NCBI RefSeq assembly: GCF_002899715.1
Contig: NZ_PPEK01000005.1
Coordinates: 85,258-149,257 of the forward strand
Direction of reading: 5' to 3'
Source: Enteroscipio rubneri
GTDB taxonomy: Bacteria > Actinomycetota > Coriobacteriia > Coriobacteriales > Eggerthellaceae
DNA: 64,000 nt
This document shows positions 8,991 through 17,705 of the stretch, piece after piece (the stretch's first letter is position 1; every line of letters starts with the position of its first letter). The notes under the pieces were generated by a model that was not told the DNA's origin, made no database searches, and was given only the letters and a program-made list of their open reading frames with translations. The position numbers and the translations under genes are program-made.

Positions 8991-9017
8991 GCCGTATTCC
9001 GTCGATGAGGCGCCGTT

Positions 9018-10658
9018 CTACAAGCACTGCTCGGCTTGCATGCGGCGCGCCAGCTCGTCGGCCAGCTCGTGGCGCTTGACCTTGCCTGTCGCGGTTTTGG
9101 GGATGGCGTCGATGTATTCCATGCGCTCGGGCCACAGACGCTTTGCAACATGCTTCTCGGCAAGATAGGCTGTGACATCGGCCACGGTGGGGCGGCGTTC
9201 GTCCGAGGGCACCGCAAACGTGCATATGCGCTCTCCAAGCCGCTCGTCGGGCATGCCGATAGTGGCTGTCTCGTCGAGGCCGGGACAGCCGATGAGGTCG
9301 TCATCGATCTCGTTCGCGCAGATGTTCTCACCGCCGCGGATAATGATCTCCTTCTTGCGACCGTTGATGCGGATGCGGCCGCGCGCGTCCATAAAGCCGA
9401 GGTCTCCGCTGTAGAACCAGCCGTCGTCGTCGAGGGCGCGCGCCGTTCGTTCGGGTTCGTTGAGATAGCCGACGAACTGGTGCGGGCCGCGGGAGATCTC
9501 CTCGCCCTGCTCGCCGAGCGGCACATCCATGCGGTTCGCATCGACGATGCGCGTTTCGATGCCGGGGAGGGCCACGCCCGACCAGGCGCCGTTCCATTCC
9601 ATGCACTCCGACGGCGGCACCAGGATGTGCGGGCAGCTTTCCGTCGAGCCGTAGCACTCGCACAGGAGCACGCCGTGCTGAAACGCGCACTGCACCAGAG
9701 AACTCGGCACGGGGGCTCCGCCGCAGATGAAGACCTTGAGCGTCTCCAGGCGCGGTCCTTCACCCAGCTCGATGCACTTGAGCATGTCGTAGATGAACGG
9801 CGTAGCGCCCATCGACCAGGTGCAGCGTTCGGTATTCATGATCTCAAGAGCTTTCGCCGGGCGGAAGTCCTGCTGCAGGACCGTCCGCCCCCCCAGCAGC
9901 ATAGGCGAGATTAGCCCGTGAAAAAACCCTGTCGCATGATTGAGGGGCGACGCCATGAACATGACATCATCCCGGGTGCGCTCGGCTCCTGCCACGAATG
10001 ACTTCTCCGAAAAGATGAGATTGTTGTGGGTGAACAGTACCGCTTTTGGCTTTCCGGTTGTGCCGGACGTCGAAAGGATGCAGGTTACGTCGTCGGAGGT
10101 GATGGCAGGACGTTCGACGAGCGGCTCGTAGCGTGCGCAGATCTCGTCGATCGTGGGCAGGTCGGAGTGCTTGGGCGCGGCTTTGTCCACGAGTGCCACC
10201 GGCCCAAGCGACGGTATGCTTTCGAGGATGCTGAGTATCTGTTCCTCGAAATCGATCTTCGCCACCTTCGTGGGGCAGATGAACGCCTTCGTGCTTACGA
10301 GGTTCATGTCGTAGATTAGATCGGCGTCGTTGTACTTGCGCGGGACGGGATGCATGACGGCCCCCGTTTTGAGCGCGGCCACATACACGATGCAAAACTC
10401 TGCCCAGGTCGGCAATTGAAACGATACGACGTCGCCGGGTCGAACGCCTTGTTCGACAAGCCATGCCGCCAAGCGCGACGCGCGATCATCCACTTCCCGA
10501 TAGGTGAAGCGCGAACCTTGATCGTCGCTCACATACTCCTGATCGGGGAAACGCGCGGCTTGTTCGAGCCAGATATCCCCGAGGGTTTGTTCCGTCCAGT
10601 AGCCTTGCTCGTAGTACAGGTTCTTACGTTCGTCGTTGATCTTAAGATCCGTTATCAT
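9018..10658 (-). CDS. acyl-CoA synthetase, FadK-like AMP-forming ligase
   Basis: 546 residues. Activates a carboxylic acid to its CoA thioester with ATP. Signatures: P-loop STSGTTGKPK (196-205), YGSTESCPH, the SGDLGFMD region and the C-terminal catalytic lysine in PKTATGKVKR. The N-terminus (LYYEQGYWTEQTLGDIW) matches the FadK/short-medium chain group. ATG 10658 is chosen because AGGAGAGG precedes it; an in-frame GTG at 10685 has no ribosome site. It is divergent from the crotonase at 11261 across a control region with a 12-bp inverted repeat, so the two are probably co-regulated and act on the same acid. Confidence 0.92.
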   Translation of the reverse strand: MITDLKINDERKNLYYEQGYWTEQTLGDIWLEQAARFPDQEYVSDDQGSRFTYREVDDRASRLAAWLVEQGVRPGDVVSFQLPTWAEFCIVYVAALKTGAVMHPVPRKYNDADLIYDMNLVSTKAFICPTKVAKIDFEEQILSILESIPSLGPVALVDKAAPKHSDLPTIDEICARYEPLVERPAITSDDVTCILSTSGTTGKPKAVLFTHNNLIFSEKSFVAGAERTRDDVMFMASPLNHATGFFHGLISPMLLGGRTVLQQDFRPAKALEIMNTERCTWSMGATPFIYDMLKCIELGEGPRLETLKVFICGGAPVPSSLVQCAFQHGVLLCECYGSTESCPHILVPPSECMEWNGAWSGVALPGIETRIVDANRMDVPLGEQGEEISRGPHQFVGYLNEPERTARALDDDGWFYSGDLGFMDARGRIRINGRKKEIIIRGGENICANEIDDDLIGCPGLDETATIGMPDERLGERICTFAVPSDERRPTVADVTAYLAEKHVAKRLWPERMEYIDAIPKTATGKVKRHELADELARRMQAEQCL

Positions 10659-11260
10659 CGCCTTGATGTCCTCTCCTGGCCGCACGCCACGGACGGTTCG
10701 GCTGCGCGAGGCTGCCCGGCCCGTAGGCGTTTCGGACGTCGTTCGGCATAGACGTGACTCCCTGTTCCGTCGGAGGGAGGCGCGATCCGACGGTTGGATT
10801 CGGTGCTCCCCCTTGGAACATGCATGTTGCTATTGTAGGACGCTCAACGGCAAAACCGATCGGTGAATCGCATGATCTTCCATCAGCAGTTTCTATGAAA
10901 CCATAGAAACTGCAAATATAAGGTAGGAAAGTCTTTGTTGTCTTTTGGGGGTACGGCGACGGCCGGCGCAGCACTCTGGAACGACGTGCACGGAAACACC
11001 TGGTCAAAAAGTATTTTATAGGTCAGATGAAGACGCGTCCGGCCCGAGGGGCCCGATTGCGGCCGCTGTGGTCGGGCGAGGCTGAACAGTTTGGACGAAC
11101 TGTGTCCGCCGCGGCGATTCGGGCGGTCAACAATAGGTTTCAATTGCCCATGGCAAGCCTGCGCGCGTCGTGTGATTATATGCTACAACTGTGTCTGTGA
11201 AAGCCGATCAGCCTGATCGAAAGTAGAGAAGTGGAGCACAGGGAAAGGGGTTCTGAACCT
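10659..11260. other. 602-base divergent gap between CoA ligase and crotonase
   Basis: No gene seen. Contains the strong inverted repeat listed next. The stretch 10914-10940 (AAATATAAGG then a T-rich run) is AT-rich compared with its surroundings and may hold promoter elements. Confidence 0.6.
10886..10913. promoter_or_regulatory. 12-bp perfect inverted repeat, operator candidate
   Basis: GCAGTTTCTATG (10886-10897), spacer AAAC, CATAGAAACTGC (10902-10913). The 28-base symmetric site is typical of a dimeric regulator operator. It lies 228 bases from the ligase start and 348 from the crotonase start. No regulator gene adjoins it. Confidence 0.6.
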
Positions 11261-12139
11261 ATGAGCGTGTACCAGGAGAGTTACCATCTGCCGGAGTTCG
11301 ACTACGATTACGAGAAGCTGCTGATCGACAAGCGCGGTCCGGTCTACGTCTGCTCGTTCAACGACGCCGGAAACCTCAACGCCATGTCGTACCAGCAGAT
11401 GAGCGAGTTCAACGACTTCCTCATCAAGGTGCGTCTGGACAAGGATTGCCGCGTGATTGTCCTCACGGGCGAAGGCAAGTCCTTCTGCGCCGGTTTCAAC
11501 CTCAACGATCTTGCGCTCGATCCGCCTGAGGATATGGGCCGCATCCAGCGCGACTTCTACGTCATGCAGCGCATGTGCTCCGATCAGGTCGTCAACATGC
11601 ACCGCTGCGAGCAGCCCATCATCGGCGCTCTCAAGGGTTACGCCGTGGGCGGCGGGCTCTCCCTGGCGTGCGCCTGCGACATGCGCATCCTTGGCGAGTC
11701 TTTCAAGATGAACGCGGGCTACTTGTCCATTGGCTACACCGGCACGGACATGAGTGGTTCGTTCTATCTGCCGAAGATCGTCGGGTACGCCCGCGCGTGC
11801 GAGATCCTCATGAACCCCAAGCGCTTCGGTGCCGAAAAGCTCTACGAGTGGGGCTTCGCCAACAAGGTTGTCGCCGATGACGACGTCGTCGAAGAGGCCG
11901 TTGCGCTCGGCCAGCAGATTTGCGATTCGACGGCTCCGTTCGGTCTGCGCCTCACGAAGGAGGCTCTGAAGTCCTCGCTTGACGGCACGAGCTTTGAGAC
12001 CCAGATCAAGATGGAGAACCGCAACCAGGTGCTCGCATCCAACACGCACGACGGCATCATGGGCACGCTGAAGATGAACCCGAAGAACAAAGAGGACGTC
12101 AAGGCGAACCCTGATAAGTACGCGTTCCACAACATGTAG
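11261..12139 (+). CDS. crotonase-fold protein without the hydratase glutamates (isomerase/other type)
   Basis: 292 residues with both oxyanion-hole segments, SFCAGFNLNDL (74-84) and GYAVGGGLSLACACD (126-140). At the two positions that are Glu in enoyl-CoA hydratase (Glu144 and Glu164 of rat mitochondrial hydratase) it has S134 and Y154. It keeps an aspartate, D163, at the place used by dienoyl-CoA isomerase and 4-chlorobenzoyl-CoA dehalogenase. So it binds CoA esters but is unlikely to be a simple hydratase. ATG 11261 has GGAAAGGGG upstream. Followed by a perfect terminator. Confidence 0.9.
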   Translation: MSVYQESYHLPEFDYDYEKLLIDKRGPVYVCSFNDAGNLNAMSYQQMSEFNDFLIKVRLDKDCRVIVLTGEGKSFCAGFNLNDLALDPPEDMGRIQRDFYVMQRMCSDQVVNMHRCEQPIIGALKGYAVGGGLSLACACDMRILGESFKMNAGYLSIGYTGTDMSGSFYLPKIVGYARACEILMNPKRFGAEKLYEWGFANKVVADDDVVEEAVALGQQICDSTAPFGLRLTKEALKSSLDGTSFETQIKMENRNQVLASNTHDGIMGTLKMNPKNKEDVKANPDKYAFHNM

Positions 12140-12179
12140 GACGGCGGGTCGATCGCGCCGGCTTGATGTCGACGCGCAC

Positions 12180-12216
12180 AGGAACGCCCCCGTCGAACGT
12201 TGGCGGGGGCGTTCCT
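12180..12216 (+). terminator. terminator after the crotonase
   Basis: 13-bp perfect stem (12180-12192 with 12204-12216), 11-base loop. Confidence 0.75.
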
Positions 12217-12324
12217 CGTTATTGGATCGGATCGTCTGGATGCGGGCATTCGGGCGATCTGGCGACTGCATGCCTTCGTCGAAGGCGTGCAAGCGCGATG
12301 AGCAGGCAAAGGGGGCTCTCTCGC

Positions 12325-12969
12325 ATGAAGATCCTGGGAATCAACGGCAGCCATAGGCCTGGCAGGGGCACAGCGGCTCTTTTGGGGGCGGTTCTGGAGG
12401 CAGCGCAGGAGCAGGGGGCTGACGTCGAGCAGGTCGAGTTGGCCGAGCTTGAGATAGGCTTCTGCATCGGATGCAATACATGTCTCGGTAAGGCGGCATG
12501 CGCGCTCCACGACGATATGGACATCCTCATCGAAAAGATGCGGGAGGCCGACGGCATCGTCTTGGCATCTCCTGATTATTTCTCGAGCATTACGGCACGC
12601 ATGAAATCCTTCATGGAGCGCACGCGCCCCCTCCATATGGTGGAGAACGCGCTCAAGGGCAAGGTAGGGGGCATGGTAGCTACGGCGGGACTCGATAATT
12701 GCGGCATCGAGGAAACCATGGCCGCCATGGAACGCTGGTTTGCAACCCACGAGATGCTCGTCGTTCATGCGCGTCCTGCGGGGCCGGTTTTGGGCAGCGG
12801 TGCAACTGCGACCGGCTTTGCGGGTCTCGATGAGGAAGGGAAGCCTATTTGGCGCTCGGTGAAGCGCGATGCCGCCGCATTCGCCTGTGCGCGTCAACTG
12901 GGAGGCGATTTGGTCGAACTCGCCGAGCGGCTTTCAGGTTCACGCTCATGCGGAGCCGGCTCAGCATGA
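12325..12969 (+). CDS. iron-sulfur flavoprotein, NADPH-dependent FMN reductase family
   Basis: 214 residues, flavodoxin-like. The N-terminus MKILGINGSHRPGRGTA binds the FMN phosphate. A compact cysteine set C47, C50, C53, C59 (C-x2-C-x2-C-x5-C) is the signature of iron-sulfur flavoproteins such as Isf and should hold a 4Fe-4S cluster. It would pass electrons between ferredoxin or NAD(P)H and an acceptor. Start ATG 12325 has AAAGGGGG 9 bases upstream. It sits after the crotonase terminator and before a convergent CoA-transferase, so it may be a separate unit; its partner is unknown. Confidence 0.88.
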   Translation: MKILGINGSHRPGRGTAALLGAVLEAAQEQGADVEQVELAELEIGFCIGCNTCLGKAACALHDDMDILIEKMREADGIVLASPDYFSSITARMKSFMERTRPLHMVENALKGKVGGMVATAGLDNCGIEETMAAMERWFATHEMLVVHARPAGPVLGSGATATGFAGLDEEGKPIWRSVKRDAAAFACARQLGGDLVELAERLSGSRSCGAGSA

Positions 12970-13110
12970 GCGTTGCAAGCCGAAGCGGAGGGCTCTCGGC
13001 GCCGTAGGCCGTGCCGGGGATACGGCTCCGGGCAGGCCGCTGGGCAGACGCTTCCGTGCCCTATCCTTCCCGAGCACGTATCAAGACCGACGGAGGGTGC
13101 GTTCGACATG

Positions 13111-13146
13111 ATATGGAAAAGGGGCTTCGCAGCCCCTTTTCCATAT
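13111..13146. terminator. bidirectional terminator
   Basis: 16-bp perfect stem (13111-13126 with 13131-13146), loop TCGC, with an A4/T4 tract inside the stem; between convergent genes. Confidence 0.85.
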
Positions 13147-13190
13147 GCAAGCGGTTTGGAACCCGCTCGACAAACGATTTCACTCAGGAC

Positions 13191-14501
13191 TTACCACTTG
13201 CACTCGGCTTCGCCTGCAGCCTGACGCTGGGACTTGAAGATTACGTCAGGTACGTCTTCGCCGTGCCAGCACTTGACAACGCCCTGCTCCTCGAGCGCGT
13301 CAATTTGCTCGTCGTCGTAGCCGAGGCCATGCAGGTATTCAGCGGTGTGATAGCCGATGGGCTTGGACAGGATCATCGGAGGATCGCCGAAGTTCGCGTA
13401 GCGGATAGGCGTGGTGGTAATGGCATGCTCGCCGAAGGCGTTGTACTCGACCTTGCGCAGCGCGTCGTTCACATACGCCTCGTCATCTTTGAGAATGTCG
13501 GTGAAGCGGAATACCTTCTGGCTCGGCACCTGCCACTCGGCCAGGATGCTCAGCCACTCCTCCAGTTCCTTGTGAACGAAACCGTCTTCGAGGATGTTGA
13601 TGACCTCGTGCTGCGAATCGTTCTGCTTGACGGTCTCGATCGTGCAATACGCCGGGTTGTCGACCAGATCGTCGCGCCCGATGATCTTCATCATGTCGTT
13701 GTAGTAACGGTTGTATTCGGGCTGGCAGATGTAGAGCCACTTGTTGTCAGCGGTCTTATACGTGTTGTTGAACGGGTTCGGCACGGATTTGCGGGACTTG
13801 GGGTAGTCGGCACCGAACTGCTGAGCGACCAAGCCGATGCCGCCAGCCCAAATAGCCGCATGGTACAGGTTGACGACGACCTTGTCGCCCCTGCCGGTGC
13901 GCAGCTTGTTTACGAGCGCGCCCAGAATGCCGGCCGCCATCATGATGGCGGCGTTGTAGTCGCCGAAGGCTTGCGGCGGGATGGCCGGAGCCGTGTCCTT
14001 TTCGGGGAACGTGCCCGAGACGCCGCCGCGAGCGGCCCAGCAGACCGCGTCGTAGCCGGGGGAGTGTGCAAACTCGCCGAACTCGCCATAGCCGCGCATC
14101 TGGGCCCAAATAAGGTTCGGGAATTCCTTGGAGAGGGTGGGATAGTCGAGGCCGAGCTTCTCGAGGGCTCCGGTGCGCATGTTGTTCATGAAGACGTCGG
14201 CATCGGCGATCAGCTTCTTCAGAATGGTCAGGCCCTCTTCGGTTTTGAGGTTCAGGGAGACCCAGTTCTTGTTCGTGTTGTTGAGATCGATGGTGGGATC
14301 TTCGGTCTCGGTGAGTTCGCAACCGAAACCCGGGCCTTGCGTGCGCTGGGTGTCGCCGGCAAACGACTCGACCTTAATGATCTCGGCGCCCATTTCGGAC
14401 AGGACGCGAACGGTCGCGGGGGCCGCGACGTACGTGCACACCTCGACCACTTTGATGCCCGCGAGCGGGCCGTAGCCGTTCAGCTTTTCGGTAACTGACA
14501 T
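13191..14501 (-). CDS. class III CoA-transferase, FldA/HadA-like (CaiB/BaiF family)
   Basis: 436 residues. Moves CoA between acids through an aspartyl-CoA intermediate; the catalytic Asp is D181 in AFGDYNAA. Text such as PGYDAVCWAARGGVSGT, GDKVVVNLYHAAIW and SVPNPFNNTYKTADNKWLY matches, from memory, the FldA (phenyllactate) and HadA (2-hydroxyisocaproate) branch more closely than CaiB. ATG 14501 is chosen for its 9-base distance to GAAAGGGG; 14507 is an alternative. Downstream partners on the same strand are a small membrane protein and an acyl-CoA dehydrogenase. A 2-hydroxyacyl-CoA dehydratase, expected in FldA pathways, is absent here. Confidence 0.9.
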   Translation of the reverse strand: MSVTEKLNGYGPLAGIKVVEVCTYVAAPATVRVLSEMGAEIIKVESFAGDTQRTQGPGFGCELTETEDPTIDLNNTNKNWVSLNLKTEEGLTILKKLIADADVFMNNMRTGALEKLGLDYPTLSKEFPNLIWAQMRGYGEFGEFAHSPGYDAVCWAARGGVSGTFPEKDTAPAIPPQAFGDYNAAIMMAAGILGALVNKLRTGRGDKVVVNLYHAAIWAGGIGLVAQQFGADYPKSRKSVPNPFNNTYKTADNKWLYICQPEYNRYYNDMMKIIGRDDLVDNPAYCTIETVKQNDSQHEVINILEDGFVHKELEEWLSILAEWQVPSQKVFRFTDILKDDEAYVNDALRKVEYNAFGEHAITTTPIRYANFGDPPMILSKPIGYHTAEYLHGLGYDDEQIDALEEQGVVKCWHGEDVPDVIFKSQRQAAGEAECKW

Positions 14502-14758
14502 GCGCATTTTCCCCTTTCGTAACCTATGTGCCTCGAATTTCGCAGTATGAGTGTAAACCCAATCGTATAATCTCATGGAACAGCAGCCCATTCTATGGAC
14601 AGTTGTAAGATTGTGGGGAAACAGCCCGCCCGCAAACAACCGAGACCACTTGACTCGGCGAAAAGCACGCCATTGGCGGTCACACAGATGATTTGAAATG
14701 ACTAGTGTTCGCCGCTGGCTTGGGAGCTATTGCCTCTGAAGCGGCGGGCGCGGCGTGT

Positions 14759-14989
14759 TCAGCGTCCGAGGTTCTCGCGGTCCACGCGACGGGCTTTGAA
14801 GAAGAGGTATCCCCATATCCCGTATCCGACGACGCCGAGGGAGACGATCGCCTCGAGCGGCAAGCCGGCGTAGATGCAGGCGGCCAGCACCACGAGAACG
14901 AGAGGATTCAAGATGAGGACGATCTTGCGGTAGGGGTTCGCCGGAGTCGCCTGAGGCGTCGGCTTGGTTTTGTTCTTCTTCTTCGACAT
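14759..14989 (-). CDS. small two-helix membrane protein
   Basis: 76 residues. A lysine-rich start (MSKKKNKTKPTP) is followed by two hydrophobic segments, about residues 23-41 and 45-66, ending in KARRVDRENLGR. Family not recognised. GAAAGG six bases before the ATG supports translation. It lies between the acyl-CoA dehydrogenase and the CoA-transferase genes on the same strand, 49 bases after the dehydrogenase start, so it may be part of that transcript. Confidence 0.7.
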   Translation of the reverse strand: MSKKKNKTKPTPQATPANPYRKIVLILNPLVLVVLAACIYAGLPLEAIVSLGVVGYGIWGYLFFKARRVDRENLGR

Positions 14990-15038
14990 GCGCGGCCTTT
15001 CGTGTCGCTGTCGGGCAGAATGCGCGAAGCCTTCGAGG

Positions 15039-16238
15039 CTACGCGCGGAAGTCTCCATCGAAGCCGGCCGCAGATTCATCCTCGCGGTATTTTTCCAAGA
15101 TGAGCGGTGCGGCAATGTACACCATGATCTCGTCGGTGCCTTCGGCTATCTGGTTGCCCCTGCAGTCTTGCCAGATACGGCCTGTCCTGCACCGCTCGGA
15201 ATAACCTCCGCCACCGAGGATCTGCATGGCGTCGCTCGCCACTTTGGTGGCGGTCTCAGGTACGAAGCGCTTCATAAGGGCCACGTTCAGCCGCTCGTCG
15301 AGGGCGCGGTTGTCGATGCCCTGTGCGGCGCGGTAGAGGATGGAGCGCATGTTGCACAGGCTCACCTCCATGTCGGTCAGCATGAGCTCGATCTGCTGGA
15401 AGCTACCGATGTTGGCTCCGAACGCCGTCCGGCGGCATGCATGGTTTACCGCGTCGTGCATGGCGGCGCTCGCCATCCCCACCGACGAAGCGCACGTGAA
15501 CACGCGTCCGATCTCAAGCAACCGGAAGAGCTGCCGGAAGCCGCCGGAGCCGCCCGTCAGGCGAAAATCGGGAGAGAGTTGAACCCCGTCAAATACGATG
15601 GTGGCGAACGGCAGCATCGACTGGCCGATCTTGCTGATGGGGTAGGCGGTGATCCCCGGCAGATCGCGTGGGACGAGCCAGAAGGCGAGCGAAGGGTACT
15701 TCCCCGGCTCCTCCTCGTCCTGGTCGATGGCCGCTACGAGGATGAACGGTGCGTACTCGCCGTTGTTTACGTAGGTCTTCACGCCGTTCAACACCGGTTT
15801 GCCGTTTACGGTGCGCGTGCAAGCTTGCATGTTCATGCAGTCCGAGCCAGCATCAGGTTCCGAGATGGCGAGACCAAACAGCAGCCGGCCCGTATGACGG
15901 TAATCTTCGAGGATGGGGAGGAACTCGCCGCTCGTCGCGAACTCCTCGATGATACGAAGGTTGAACAGATCGTTTTGAAACGGCAGCGTCGCACCGGCAC
16001 AACGTGACAGCTCCTCGAGGATCAGGGCCTGCGACGTGAGGGTGAAAGCGTCGTTCGTGTCGTTGTCCCATAGTTCGGGCAGGTTAAAGTACAGGCTGAC
16101 GAAGCCCTGCGCAACTTCATCGGGCAGACCCTGATCCCGGCACCATTGCATGACCTGCGCATCTTTCAAGTACGTTCGCCCGAACTCGCGGAAAACGGCA
16201 ACAAGCCGTTCCTGCTTGTCGTTGAGCTCAAAATCCAT
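15039..16238 (-). CDS. acyl-CoA dehydrogenase
   Basis: 399 residues, FAD-dependent oxidation or, in anaerobes, reduction at the alpha-beta bond of an acyl-CoA. Signatures: FGLAISEPDAGSD (121-133), NGVKTYVNNGEYA, the arginine-rich RRTAFGANIGSFQ helix, and IAEGTDEIM with the classical catalytic Glu at E366. A cytosolic flavoprotein that needs an electron-transfer flavoprotein; no etfAB lies in the window. It is the first gene of a minus-strand group with the small membrane protein and probably the FldA-like transferase. Confidence 0.93.
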   Translation of the reverse strand: MDFELNDKQERLVAVFREFGRTYLKDAQVMQWCRDQGLPDEVAQGFVSLYFNLPELWDNDTNDAFTLTSQALILEELSRCAGATLPFQNDLFNLRIIEEFATSGEFLPILEDYRHTGRLLFGLAISEPDAGSDCMNMQACTRTVNGKPVLNGVKTYVNNGEYAPFILVAAIDQDEEEPGKYPSLAFWLVPRDLPGITAYPISKIGQSMLPFATIVFDGVQLSPDFRLTGGSGGFRQLFRLLEIGRVFTCASSVGMASAAMHDAVNHACRRTAFGANIGSFQQIELMLTDMEVSLCNMRSILYRAAQGIDNRALDERLNVALMKRFVPETATKVASDAMQILGGGGYSERCRTGRIWQDCRGNQIAEGTDEIMVYIAAPLILEKYREDESAAGFDGDFRA

Positions 16239-16418
16239 CCCGGTACGTCCCTTCGCTCGTGTCGGCGTTCAGTATATCCATCGTCCTCCCGATGATCAAA
16301 TCGGCGCCGCCTTCGTCATGTCGAACGCGCTGTTCGCGAAGGAAAGCGGCCCGCTTTCGGCAGACCGCTTCCCTTCGAACGCCCGGATTCTCGGCGTATG
16401 TTCGGCGCAGCTTCGTCG

Positions 16419-17705
16419 CTAAGCCAGGACGACGAAGCGCAAAACGAGATACACGCAGGAGATAGCCGTAAGCACGATCATAACCGGGAAGCCCACCTTG
16501 GTGTACTCCATGAACGTAAGCGGGCAGCCGTTGCGCGTGGAGATGGAGGCCAGCACGACGTTCGCCGAGGCGCCGATGAGGGTGCCGATGCCGCCGACGC
16601 AAGCGCCGAGCGAGATGGACCACCACAGAGGCCCTACGTCGATGCCGCTCATCTCCATGGTTGTGATGATAGGGATGAGCGTAGCCACCAGCGGAATGTT
16701 GTCGAGAAAGGAGGAGAGGATGGCGGAGGCCCATACCAGCACGATGATGGTGATCATGAGATCGCCGCCTGTCGCGTTGATGAGCGCGTGGGCCATCAAC
16801 TCGATGACGCCAGTTTCCGCCATGCCGCCGACGACGATGAACAAGCCGGCGAAGAAACCGATCGTCGTCCATTCGACATCGTTGATGATCTTCTCGATGT
16901 CCGTGCGGCTGATGATGAGCATGACGGCGGCCGCAGTCAGCGCGATGACGCTCGGTTCGATATGGAAGGCGCCGTGCGCAATGAAAGCGATCGCCACGAT
17001 GACGGTCATCGCAACGCTTTTCTTGAAGAGGCGCGGGTCGCTGATGGCCTCCTTCTCGTTCAGTTTCATGACGGCTGCTTTCTCGGCATCGGCCACGCCC
17101 ATCTTGCGTCCGTACAGAACGTAGAAGATGCCGATGCATACGGCCATCATTATGACGACGGCGGGTCCGTTATATATGAGGAAGTCGAAGAACGACAAGC
17201 CGGCCGCCGAGCCGATCATGATGTTGGGCGGGTCACCGATAAGCGTGGCGGTACCGCCCACGTTGGATGCAATGATCTCGGTGATGAAGAAGGGGATGGG
17301 GTTGATGTTGAGCATGCGGCAGACGGTGAATGTGACCGGCCCGATGAGCAGCACGGTGGTCACGTTATCCAAGAAAGCCGAAAGGACGGCCGTGATCAAC
17401 GAGAACAGGATCATGATGATCCACGGGTTGCCCTTCGCAAGTTTCGTCGACTTGATGGCCAGGTATTCGAAGATGCCCGAATACTTCACGACGGCGACGA
17501 ACATCATCATGCCCACCAGCACGCCGAGTGTGTTGAAGTCGATGTGCTCCATGCCGGTATCGAAGCTGACAATGCCGAGCAGAATGAGGACGACGGCGCC
17601 GGCAAGCGCCGCGGTCGCGCGATGGACCTTCTCGGAAACGACGAGGGCCATTACGACGACGAATACAACGATCGAGATGATTTGTGCCGTGGTCAGGGCA
17701 ATCAT
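16419..17705 (-). CDS. ion permease of the ArsB/NhaD/CitMHS superfamily
   Basis: 428 residues, about 11-12 membrane segments. The central SNVGGTATLIGDPPN and the repeat GACVGGIGTLIGASAN in the second half are the internal-repeat signatures of this superfamily (arsenite, Na+/H+ or dicarboxylate transporters). The frame is open to 17888, but ATG 17705 has AAGGAG upstream and begins at the first membrane segment. Substrate unknown; placed 180 bases after the acyl-CoA dehydrogenase start, on the same strand and upstream of it in transcription, so it may import the organic acid processed there. Confidence 0.88.
   Translation of the reverse strand: MIALTTAQIISIVVFVVVMALVVSEKVHRATAALAGAVVLILLGIVSFDTGMEHIDFNTLGVLVGMMMFVAVVKYSGIFEYLAIKSTKLAKGNPWIIMILFSLITAVLSAFLDNVTTVLLIGPVTFTVCRMLNINPIPFFITEIIASNVGGTATLIGDPPNIMIGSAAGLSFFDFLIYNGPAVVIMMAVCIGIFYVLYGRKMGVADAEKAAVMKLNEKEAISDPRLFKKSVAMTVIVAIAFIAHGAFHIEPSVIALTAAAVMLIISRTDIEKIINDVEWTTIGFFAGLFIVVGGMAETGVIELMAHALINATGGDLMITIIVLVWASAILSSFLDNIPLVATLIPIITTMEMSGIDVGPLWWSISLGACVGGIGTLIGASANVVLASISTRNGCPLTFMEYTKVGFPVMIVLTAISCVYLVLRFVVLA

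Noticed and set aside
13191..14501. Calling this gene a second CaiB
   Set aside because: Its internal motifs fit the FldA/HadA branch better than the true CaiB-like gene at 26522.
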